NCBI GenBank assembly: GCA_944474755.1
Contig: OX104125.1
Location: 44,469,899 to 44,533,898 of the forward strand
Origin: Limnoperna fortunei
Lineage: Eukaryota > Mollusca > Bivalvia > Mytilida > Modiolidae
Direction of reading: 5' to 3'
Length of the DNA: 64,000 nt
Part shown: positions 23,008-35,500 of the stretch, piece by piece
Layout of the letters: every line of letters begins with the position of its first letter
Numbering within the stretch: the first letter of the stretch is position 1
The notes under the pieces: generated by a model
What the model was told of the DNA's origin: nothing
What the model saw: only the letters and a program-made list of their open reading frames with translations
Database searches by the model: none
Translations under genes and position numbers: made by a program

Positions 23008-23240
23008 CTAGACTAACTTTTCACAAAAATATTCTCCACCCAGCGAACACTCCATAGCGCCAAGTTTGTAATTCATATTATTGTAGCTGTTGCCAACAAA
23101 AACGCAGTCGTTAGGTGGCGCGAAATATGTTGAGTTAATAACCCAGTAATCTAAGGTAAGCGGCATGTCTGCTCCATTCATCCACCTAAAGGTACCATTG
23201 ATTCGTTTGGCTCCAATATAATATACGAAATATCCTATAT
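23008..23240 (-). CDS. lectin gene exon 4: C-terminal half of the CTLD
   Basis: The acceptor CCTCTTTTCAG precedes residues IGYFVYYIGAKR. The exon encodes the WIGL-like YIGA, WMNG (about 189–192 of the model), NDCVFVG and the closing CSLGGEYFCEKLV before TAG. It needs one base from the previous exon, which exon 3 supplies. EPN/QPD is replaced by the DMPLTLD stretch and WND by LGAMEC. An ATTAAA lies on this strand at 22931–22926. Confidence 0.85.
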
Positions 23241-23511
23241 CTGAAAAGAGGGAAAGGAATATAGAATATTGCGGATTATAAAGTGTAAACTCAATGTAAT
23301 AATAACATTCCATAAAGTGTTTTACCTCGCTTTCTTCCGAGGAAAAATAGTCATGAATAATTCTATTCATGTAATTTATTAATATTAACTGCTTAGATTG
23401 GATAAAACACTTAAATTACGCCATCTCCCATAATTTTTAAATCGATATATCCTCTGAGCGGACTACTTTCCGTGTCCAATGTAAACAAAGATGGTGTCCT
23501 GCTAGCGTATC

Positions 23512-23543
<32 letters not shown>

Positions 23544-26500
23544 TAAATATTTTATTATAGTGTCACATATTTGATCTGACAACATATAGACATATAACAA
23601 AACAAATTTTACATGATCAAATACCCAGCGTAAGGGAGGGGGTACAATGTTTTGTCTGTCGCAATGATTTCTAATTAGATCGATTGAGATTTCAATTTAA
23701 ATAAAACAATTAGGGTTCATTTTGTTGTTTTTTCTATTAATATATACAAAACCGAGATTTCTTTTGTACTGTTTTGTATGTTCCTACGCTTTCCGGCTTT
23801 GGTACATTTTGAGCTCTAGATGGGTTTCTCTAACTGTTTTTGCAGCTTTAAAATCGCAAGGACTATTTATGAGAATTATAAGAATTAAACACTCCGTTTT
23901 AGGAAATTTTCAGTTTACGAGTTAACATATTTAAACAAACGACACATCAAGCGAGTTATTTTAATATGTTAACTAAGGACTTAGTATATATGTATGTTTT
24001 GTAACCCAATTCAATCAATAGAATTAGAAATGAACGTGACCTTCCTATTGTTGTCAGACGAACACTTGCTATAGAGGGTCAGTCTAGAGGATTTTTGCAG
24101 TTCATTTAGTATTGTGAATGACGGTAAGAGGTAGGGCTTACACTATTGAACTTGAAAGTTGTTGATAATACCATTATGATAGCTAAACCCCGCCTACGTC
24201 AATATATTTGAATGGGACTTATAAGGTGACATGAAACCGTGGTTTGACCAGAACGTCTATTATTAAAGAATGGCTGTATTTCTTGGTCGAAAAATAAAAT
24301 TGAAAGGTGACTTCAATTATGTGTGGTACACCTCAAAACGCTCTGAAAACGGTTTTGTAATTCTGGACTGCCAGTATATGGATGGAATAATTTATATAGT
24401 TTTTTTCATTATAGCAAATACGGTTATTGCTTAAGGTCGTGCAAATATAAATGTGTGGTGTTGTGGTTAGTTATACTAGTCCCAGGCTGTTCTATAGTGT
24501 CCTCTCTAAAAATTGAGAAAAACAGTAACTAAAAAAAAAATTGTCAAAACCGATAAACAATAGAAAAGAAAATTAATACATGTATAAACAAGATTCTAAT
24601 ATGACGTGATTTAAAGGCTTTGAGACCACAACTGTGGTAAAAAATGATTTATCTATGAGCAACACGAGCTGCGGAGGGCGTGTTTTAAATGGCTGTTTCA
24701 ATTAAAAACTTTACTTTAAACATATTTTATTGTCATAAACAATAGACAAATGGATGAGACACAAGTTTTCAAAACTTATGAAGTCTTCTCCATTAAATTG
24801 ATAACATTAAACATGGACAATATGTAACAGACACAGTAAATTTTAAATAAATTTGAATGATGCATAACATAGAAATGACGAGTTGAAAGACACAGAAATA
24901 AAAATATATATACAATATTCGTACAGTGTCCGAAAATATAAAATTTATTTGTACGAGCCTTAGAAACAGGTAGAAATGCGAGGCTCTTCCGAGCATTTCT
25001 CACCTGTTTCGCGGCGAGTACAAATAAACTTTATATTTTCTGACACTGTACGAATATTGTTTTTATCCTGCAACCCTAAAAAACATTTTATAATACTGAA
25101 AAACGTTCACTTTTAGCCGATTTCTCAGTTAAAATTTTCGGCGCGTATTCTAGTGATACTGACGTCACAAACGTCGTAAACCAGAACAGAATACTAAATG
25201 TCGTAAGAAGTGAGGTCAAGGGTACCAGGAGATTTTATTCGGCACTGCCGGATAAAGCAAAAATTTATTCGGCTACCTTTATTGGACAGTAAATGTACTG
25301 ATTGCAGGATAAAATAAACTATATGATGGTTTGTTTGTCGTATGCACGGTTCGTTTGTGTATATTTTAATGATTCGTATAATTAAACAAATCTCCGTGTA
25401 TCTTGAACATAAGTGAATAGCATAGAATTACAATCAAAGTCAGCAGAACTATTTCCATATAACATGTTTTCAATGGTTTTGAGTGCAGATTTGAAATTAG
25501 CATGACCAGAAGATTCCCTAATATGAATATCTAAACTATTCCAAAGTTTTATTGTTGAAGGAAACTATGAATGTTGGAATATATTAAGTCTAGCGGGTGG
25601 AAGTGAAATGTTACTAGAATTCTTAAGGTTGTAGTTATGTATTTGATTAACAGATTTTGGTAAAATATTAGTTAAATATTCTGGTACATCCCCTTGAACA
25701 ATATTGTAAAATAAAGGTAGCTTTTTCCGTTCCCTTCTTACCGATAATTGTTCCCAGCCAGTTTCATTATAGATTGACGCGATGCTAGCATAAGAAGACA
25801 GTCCAGTAACTATGAGTCACGCTTCTAGTTGTATTTTTTTCAAGTCTATTAGAGTTGATATTGGTACAGCTATCCCACACTTCACACGCGTATTCAAAAA
25901 GAGGACGAATGAATGTTATGTATATTTTCTCTAAAAAGTTATAGATAGCTTAAATTTGAGCTTTCTTAGTACAGAAAATTGTTTTGAAGTTTTTTCAACG
26001 ATAATGTCTACATGTGATGTCGATTTACAAACTGATCTTAAAATTACACCAAGATGCTTATGACAGTGCACTGCATCAATAGTTATATTATCGAACTTAA
26101 AAGACAGTTCACCGTGCACATTTCTAGTACTGAAAAACGTTATGTCTGTTTAAAACTTTAACTCCCACCGGAAAGCTATTGCTATGACGTATAAATCTTA
26201 TAAATAGCGACACGCGCTATCATTATCCGTTGCAATATATTTTGTGTTACATTGACGGAACAGCCAGTTTATGGCGTAAATGATGTTTTCTATAGGTACG
26301 AAAATATTATTAATGTACCGTAATTGTCTTATTAGAATAGAAATAATTCACGCAGGCTGTGGTTTATCATTGTTTTACAACGGGATGACCATTTATGTCG
26401 TTATTTTACCCCTCGCTGTCGCTCGTGATAAAATAATACGACATAAATGGTCACCCCATTATAAAACAAAGATAAACCACAGCCTGCGTGAATTTTTTCT

Positions 26501-29500
26501 TTAATATACAATAAAAAACATGAATATACAATACATAAATTGAAAAAAAAACAAAATTTTTTATTACGATGACGTAGCATTACATACAATGTACTAGTAT
26601 ATATTTTTTAATATTTTGTTACAGTTAATTGGTAGCTTTCTAAGTTTAACTTACATTCTTTGCTTTTGATAATATCTTGCAGCAGTAGAAATTTCTCCAT
26701 GGTGTCAACGATCATCAGCGTTTCATTCTTGGCCTCACACACAGCTTTCTGATGGTACCATCCGTTTGCATCGTCTAGTGAATAGGCAAAAGACACGCAT
26801 TGCTTCGTGGCGTTATCATACACATATCCAGGCCCTGAACATCCCTCTGTAAAAGACCAATTCATTTGTTAAATATACTATATTAGTACATTGTCAGAAA
26901 ATATATCGTTTATTTGCACGAGCCTTAGAAACAGGTAGAAATGCGAGGCTGTGCCGAGCATTTCTTACCTGTTTTGCGGCGAGTACAAATAAACTTCATA
27001 TTTTCTGAAAATGTACGAATATTGAATATTTATAAGTTTTTATTCTGCAACCAGAAAGTATATTTATTACTAAACGAAAACATGAAAATGTGCACTTCTA
27101 GCCGATTTGTACTTGAAATTTCGGCGCGTATTCGAGTGGTAGCCTGACGTCACAAACAAATATCGTATTCGACAACAAGCCGTGACAAGGGTACCAGATG
27201 CTGACGTCATTATTTCCAAATTTATTCGTAGGGTCGTATTTGTATAGGTAAAACGGTAGTTGCAGAATAAATTAATCAATTATGTGCGTGATATGCGAAG
27301 TAAAGAGAACTCGGCACTTTCTCAATGCGGATCATTTAAGTCTGAATTATTATGTATACATCAACATATACAGAAACGTTTGATGTTATATTTCCTTTTC
27401 AGATCCAAGACATGACTCGCATAGACTGTTGGCAGTCGTTGGTAAGGTTTTCGAAACTTCCGAACAGCTTTGAAAAACACGCGCAACGTCAACACGGGGT
27501 ATGCTGTTAGACAACGGTTGCCGGTGTTGGTGCAGTCGGTCAATTTTTACCACAAGATAATCGTCTTTCTCTGTAAAATTATACGCAACGCATCTTTTAA
27601 GCAATTAAGCAATCGGAATCGATATTGAGGCCACATACCAGTGCGCATTAAAGCCCAAAGTTAACCGGAAATTTTAACCGAATCTATTAAGCTATGCCTC
27701 TGCATATTGCTACGCACAAGTCAAATAAGATGACCAGTAGACAGTCACAAAATTTGTTGACCAAACTTTTCCAATAGAAAACAGTGCTGGACGCAAGAAT
27801 TCCTTACTACTTTTTACACGACCTTAGTTTGTTTAAAATGAAACAAAAATCCTAGTCGGACTAGCAGAACTGGATCAATAAAGGTTGAAATAGCAAAAAG
27901 CCATTAAAACGTTTCAATTTGAAATTACTTGTTTAAATCTATTCAACATTGTAAAACACTAACACTGCCCCTATGCCTGAACGGATAAGCGATCAATGTG
28001 AGCTACAAGAACCGGGCAAAACTCTTTTCCGCATACGGTTAGAATTACGTCTCATGACTTGTTTTACATTGTAGATTAGATATTGAGCATGTAGATTAGA
28101 TATTGAGCAAAATTGATTTCATGATACTGTATGGTATTGTGCGAATATTGATTGGTAAATATTATCTCTATAGCAGAATATCAATTTCCGGAGCAGCCTA
28201 CATTGTCGCTCCGTTCCATATTCCGAAACGCAGCGCTAAATGTTGTAAATGAAATATGAGCGGATATAAATTTTGTGACGTAACTTGCATATTGCAAAAT
28301 TGCATTTAGACTGCAACTAATAACCTGAAAAAAACAATACCATGAACTATCAATATCAATATTCGTGTAAAAACTTTACGGAAATTTTTAAGATGAGACG
28401 ACCACTATTCTATTTAGAAAAGGGACATCATTAAAAATTCATGTAGCACTACCACTATTAAATGCTAGCTGTAGAACCATTTGTCAATACAAAATGACAC
28501 ACTTTAATTACAGGAATAAATAACAACTTGCTTTTCTTTTGAATACATGTATACACCTGGAAAAAAGTTAAGCGCCCTCTAGTTTTCTTCAAGTCATACA
28601 TTTTCGAACACCTTGGACTGCCATTCGTTTTTAATGTGTATAGCAAACAAAAATATGCATTGTTGGGCACAGTGAAACATTATTTTTAACAAACTAACTC
28701 ATTGTTTTATTTACATGGCATTTCATCAAAATATGGACGTTCTTTCACGTAGTCTCTTAAAAGTATTGTCACCGAAAGCTCCAAAATGTTATTTAATTGT
28801 TCAATCACACTTGAAAACGTCAATTGTAAACACCAAATTGATAATTAGCCGTCAAAGGGTGAATATCGGGTATATTCAGCGTTAGCATGAATGACTGCTG
28901 CAACCCTGCGTCGCATACTGCCAGTAAGGCGTCTAATTTGTTAAAGCGTTATCTGTCGCCATTTCCGTCGTAATTGAGCTCCTTAATGTTGCAAGTTCTG
29001 TTGAGGAGGTTCCATAGCTTGTAATCATCTACCCAATTGATCCCATAGATGCTCTATTGGGTTGAGATCTGGAATTCTTGCAGGCTATGAAAGATTTGTC
29101 ACAGTTTCGTTCTCCAGATATGCTGTTACGGCCCTGGAACGATGCAGTCTAGCGTTGTCATCCGTGAAAACAGGTCTTGACTGTAACAGGTGGTTTTCAA
29201 AATGAGGCACAACTACTGGGGTAAGCACGTCCCGGGTTACTTTTAGCAGTTAAGGTTGTCATTGATTGTTACCAGATCCAGTTTGCAATCATGTGAGATA
29301 CAGCCCCACACCGTGACTGTTACCTCCAAACACGGGATCGACCATCAGTTACACAGAGTAAAAATCAGCTCTCATCTGACAAGTGTATTCGTCGCCAGGT
29401 TATAAAGTTCCTATTTTGTCTTGCTCTGCACCAGGCCACACTTTAACTGCATGGCGATTATCAAGCATTGGGCATTTAATGACTCTCCTTGACCTCAATC

Positions 29501-32500
29501 CTGCAGCTTTAAGCCGATTTTGTACTGTTCTGGCTGACAGATTACGACCAAGTAACCATTGTTGCTTGAGACATGTGCTTGCTGCAAACTGATTTCGCCT
29601 AACCAATCTACCAAGGCTCCTATCTTCATGTTTGGTTGTCACAGATAGTCAACCAGATCGGGAACAGCCTTTAACATCTTGCGTGGCAGCGTGTTTTCTG
29701 ACCAAACAAACTACTAATGACTGCATAATGATAGCCAGGCTGAAGTCCTACATGTATTGCCTTGTAAGATATACCAGTGGAATACATGTCGATGATTTGC
29801 CATCTCTGTGCTTCTTATACCCGCCTTCTTGCCATGCACGCTTACTTTAAATGATTTGGCATTTAGACATTCAGAATTTAAATTCCGATATGTTGCACGA
29901 AAAAACTGCACTTTGGACGTGAATAAATGAGCAAGCTTCACGAGGACAGAAAACAGCGCTTGATCAAATTTTCACACCTGAACGCTCAAATATCCTTTTA
30001 ATTATCGTTAAAGCATTAATACTGACCAAAATCATTAAAATAAAACTTAATTCAAAATAAACGAAAAACAAAAGTATTCGAGGGTGTTTAACTTTTTTCC
30101 AGTTTTATAGTTGCCTATTAATTGTTATTTTGTTTTCACTCTCTTTGACCTCATTGCCAGTAAAACAGGGGGCCTGAAGGTCTATTGTTTATGGTTGTTA
30201 ATCTACTATTGACCACGTCTCTGTTAACACTGACGATGGTTTTGGCTGTCTTTCTGTGGACATGACGTGCTCGAATACAATCTTAATTGGCAAGGATTTC
30301 GAGTTTCTACTGAAATTCGAGGGTTTTCTCCGGGAACTCCGGCTCCTCCCCAATAAAAACTGGATGAGTCGAGCAAACACTTCACACAGTGTTGACAGAC
30401 CTCAGTGTTGACAGACCACGTGATCAATAGATAACTACCTTAGGCACTCAGCTACCGAAGCCCTTAGGACGTGTCTGTCTGTGTTATTTTTTTAAGACGT
30501 ACAAGTCTCTACTATACAATTCTTCATACGACTGTTCAAACCAAAGGTTTGTGTTTATTTTCTCTATTATATATTTAAACAAAATTAATACCAAGAACAA
30601 AACAAGGAAAAATAAAGATACAGAACAAACACAGAAAAAAACACGGAAAACTAAAGATACGTAACAGAAACGCCATTGAAAACTATGAGTCAACTTATGT
30701 GCTCCGGACTGGTAAGAGGCGCCAAACGATAAAACACAAACAACAGTGAACTCAAAATTATGAGTACTCTCAATTCATCCAGGAACTTACCTTTGTATCG
30801 TCGATAAGAATTCACCTTGTATCCTGCTGTGCATGATACCTGTGTTGGAACTGTCTTAGCAAATAATGAACATATTTTCATAGGCGTGTCGTACTGGAAT
30901 ACATTACAGTTGTCCATGTTAGTGCAGAGAAGTGCACATTCTGTAGCATATGGTACATTTGATTGACTGTAGATCATTTGAGAAGACGACAAATGACATT
31001 CTGTGTTTTCGTATATATATTGCCACCTCACTGCATGTCCATACGCGAAAGGTGCTGCAAAAAGAAGAACTATTTTATAAATAACATCGTAAGTATACTG
31101 ATACCGCACTCCATGTCCATACGCCAAGATTTTTCAGAAGAAGAACTATTTTATAGATAACATCGTAAGTATATTGCCACCACACTCCATGTACATACGC
31201 CAAAGGTGCTGCAAAAGAACTATTTTATAGATAACATCATAGGAATATTGCCATCGCACTCCATAACCATACGCCAAGGTGCTGCAAAAAAGAACTATTT
31301 TGTAGAAACATCAAAAGTATATTGCAATCACACCCCATAACCATACGCCAGTGGTGCTGAAAAAAAAACCTTTTATAAATAACATCGTAAGTATATGACC
31401 ACATCACTGCATCTTCAGACACCAAAGGTGCTGCAAATGAAGAACTATAAAAAAATATGAGGTCAGAGCAGTCGGAACATCTCTCGCCCATTTCCGTCAA
31501 TAAATCATTAATAACCGAGGTAATCAATTGGAAATCTTAAATATAAAATCTGACAAAAATATCAACAACAGGAGTGCTATGATCGCACGAAAATAAGGAC
31601 AAGATCTAGATACTCTGTGGATGCATAATTCTATCTGCGCTGATGAGAGAGACATATAACATTCATCAATATCAACAATGTTCCAATATTAAAAAAATTA
31701 TTAGAGCTTTCTTCAATTAACTGGAGTCTAAAACTAAACAAAATTCACCATTGTTTTTACGAATAAGTTCCATAACCCTATAACAAAAGATCAGAATTGC
31801 ACCAAATAAAAGAAAGCTCACATCTATCAGAACAATTTCTTAAACTTTCTAGAAATTGGATGAAAGCGTGTTCGAGTTAGTTTGAAACTGAAAATTCCCA
31901 TTTTTCATGAACAAAGAGGAACTCATAAATTTACCAAAACATTATACAGACATATAGCTAATATTAATTAACATCTGCTAGCAGCTGGAATAAAATCGGG
32001 ATGTCTCAAGATACGGTACGACATGTGAACGACGGACGGAAATTTGTATACCACCATACATCCATCTTAGACGGACGTATAATAACATGACTAGTGGAGC
32101 ATTAAGAAGATCTCTCCGCTGCATGAAATCCAAACATTGACGAATAAAATATTGCTCAGTTTGTATGTAAATTCGTACATATACAGGAATAAGCGTGTTT
32201 TTATGTTTTTTGTCTGCTTGTTTTTTTTTCGATGAAAATGACGTCGTGCACCATTCAGCTTTTTGTCGCTTTACTTTTCGTTTACGTGACCAAAAGTAGT
32301 CCATAAAATACATTTTATTTAAAAAGAAATAAATGCTTAAACTTAATTGCCAATAAAGAGAATAATAGTTACTTTCGATTTCAAGACTAAAAATATCATG
32401 AGGAATATCTAAACGATTGGATTAAAATAATAACGTCATATACAAAAATAATGACGTCACAAAAAAAACATCTTCAATTTACCGTGTGACCATAAAATTT

Positions 32501-35500
32501 GGGTTGGGAGAATTTGTATTTGATTTTGCAAATTTACTATCTTTAAAAATTAGAGAAACGGAATCTAGCATTATTATTCTATGATTATAGATTACTTATA
32601 TCTTGATAGTTAAATTATGGATTGTAAGAACTCGCCGAAATATGCCGCATGATATTGTCAGTCTCAAAATGAAAAGTAACTATTATTCTATATTTCGCGA
32701 GGTAGTCGTGTACTTATTCGGTTTTTGTTGCCTTCTTTAATTTGAATATTTGCCACCGCAGTCTGTCTGTAAGAACCTCCCTACAATAAATACTTATTTT
32801 AAATTGACATAAAACGATTATCTTGATATAACTCTCATCATGACCCTTGTGTTCCGCTGTTTTTTGTAATTAAATGTGTTTAACAAATATATTTTTACAT
32901 TATTTTCTAATAAATTCATGGTATAAAAAAACTAATATTATTGGATGAGATCCACGGCCTGCTTGTTATCGTTATTATAGCAGGATTAGTTATATTTCGC
33001 GTTATCTAAAAAATCGAACGAAACTAACAACTATTGCGCAAACAATGTATGTAACTAAAAATACTAATTGCCATCAGGCAATGTTTAATTTATTTAAACA
33101 ACTATCCAAATGCCAAAACCGCGTCTATAGATTCAATTAAATTTTGTATTTTTTACGTAATTGTGTTTTTATATGTTTTGTATTTGTTCAATGACCCAGT
33201 GTTTTTGTGCTTAGATGGCATGATGTTTTCAATGTTAATCTCACACGAAATCAGGTATGTTTAATTACTCAGCTTGTGACACTGTTAGGTAGAATCGTAT
33301 TAATTAAAACAGTGTTCAGAATTCAATGAGAGTAAATTAAGTGATAGATTACATAAATAAATACTGAATAAAAATAGCAATTTAAAATTGAATTAGATTT
33401 TAGTGATTAATTGGGGCAGTGTTTGCAATTATCTTTTGTTGATAGTAACTAGAGTCTTTATACCCAGACGTCCATGTAACATTTTACATCGACTGTATGC
33501 AAAGTTTGTGCTTCAGAACATTAACCTGGTCTTCTTCTGCAGTATCATTGTCAGGGTACCAGAATATGCAGAACCTTTGCACTCTATCTGGATTTTCTAG
33601 ATAGAAGATTGCTGCTGACCAGGAAATTGATTAAACAGGCATGCGTGACAGTTAAATTAATTACTGATAATGTGTTCGTATAATTTTAATCTCCTTCCAT
33701 CTTTTTGGTTAATAATTCTTTGTATTTGGACTTGGCTTTTACCAAGAGTAATGTGAATGATAACACACGTGATACTACTAGAACTGATTACTCTTCCTTA
33801 GAACCAGAATTTTGTGTTCTGTTTATGTTGTTTATCTTTGGTGTTCTGTGTGTGCTGGTTATCGTTTGTGTTCTTTTAGTTGATCTTTCGTGTTCCGTAT
33901 ATGTGCTGTTTGTTATCTTTTGTGTTAGTGTGTGTTCTGTTTGTCTTTTTATGTTTTGTGTGTGTTCTGTTTGTTTGATCTTTCCTGTTCTGTGTATGTA
34001 TTGTTTGTTATCTTTTATGTTCTGTGTGTGTTCTATCTTTGGTATTTTGTGTGTCCAGTATTTGCTATCCTTTTTGTTTTGTGTGTGTTCTGTTTTTTTA
34101 TCTTTTGTGTTTTGTGTGTGTTTGCTATCTTTTATGCTCTCTGTGTGTTCTGTTTGTTTATCTTTTGTGTTCTGTTAATATTTTGTGTTTTGTATGTTTT
34201 ATTTTCTATCTTTGGTGTTCTGTGTGTGTTCAGTTTATCTTTTGTTTTCTGTTTGTGTATTCGTTTATCTTTTGTGTTCTGTTTATGTTTAATGTTTTCT
34301 GTATAAGTGTTCTGTTTGTGTTTTATGTTTGTTTATCTTTGTGATCTGTGTGAGTTCTTTTTACCTTTGTGTGTGTTCTGTGTATCTTTTGTGTTCTGTG
34401 TGTGTTCTATTTGCTATCTTTTGTGTTCAGTATGTGTGTTCTTTTTGCTGTCATTTGCGTTTTGTTTATCTGTTGTGTTCTTTGTCTATTTTGTTGATCT
34501 TTTGTGTTCTGTGTTTTTTTGTTGATCTTTTGTGTTTAGTTTATCTTTCGTATTTTCTGCATGTGTGTTCTGTTTGTTTATCTTTGTGTTATGTATGTGT
34601 GTCCTGCATTTGTGGTTTGTTGATCTATCTGTTCTGATTGTGTTCTGTTGGTTTATCTTAGGTTCTCTGTATGTGTGTTCTGTTTATCTTATGTGTTCCG
34701 CATGTGTAGTTTGTTGATGTATGTGTTATGTGTGTGTTCTATTTGTTTATCTTTTGTGTTCTGTGTGTTTCTTTTTCTTGATCTTCTGTGTCCTTTCCTG
34801 GTAGTTTATCCCTGTATGACATTATCTCTTGTTTATGTCATACGCTTAGGATCTCTAAATTTTTGTTGCATTTTTGTTATGTACTCCTTGTACAATAAAA
34901 CAAAAGCCAACGATATCACGACTTCATCGAAGCACAAAATTCAAAGACGAAATTTCTATCCCATAGTTCACAGCAAACTATTTGACTACAACAAGCAACA
35001 ATAACGCAAAGCAAACAACAAAAAGTAAGTTAGCTAACAACATAAACTATTTAAATACAACAATCAATAATTACGCGAAGGAAATAAACAAGAAAGTAAA
35101 AGCACAGCTGACACAAAACCACTCCAATACAACTAGCAATAATTACGCAAAACAAAACATGAGACAAAAACAACACAGCTAACAGCAAACTACTCCAAAA
35201 ACACTTCTACAAAATACAACAGCAACAGTGAAGCAAATCAAACAACAAACAAGAAAGAAATTCCAGCTAACAGCAATTTACTCAATTACAACATGTAACA
35301 AATGTTAAAGATGAACATGTAACAAAGTCTATAGTGAACATGTAAGAAAGGTCCATAGTGAACATGTAACAAAGGTCAATGGTGAACATGTTACAAAGGT
35401 CCATAATGAAAAACTAGCAACAATAACGCAAAGCAAACAACACACAAGCATGCAACATCACTGCTAAATACAAACTTCTCCAAAAGTACTACAAAATTAA

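Noticed and set aside
27361..27604. Extra exon of the lectin gene between PAN and CTLD
   Set aside because: An acceptor-like ACAG in phase 1 exists, but no good donor follows and the peptide has no domain. The PAN and CTLD exons already join in phase without it.
31978..32313. 111-codon minus-strand gene
   Set aside because: Basic composition, no domain and no splice or promoter context. It lies in a long repeat-rich intron.
33705..35004. Cys/Phe/Val-rich frames of 60–157 codons
   Set aside because: Low-complexity GT-rich DNA with no A on the plus strand rarely makes stop codons. The frames overlap each other and have no domain.
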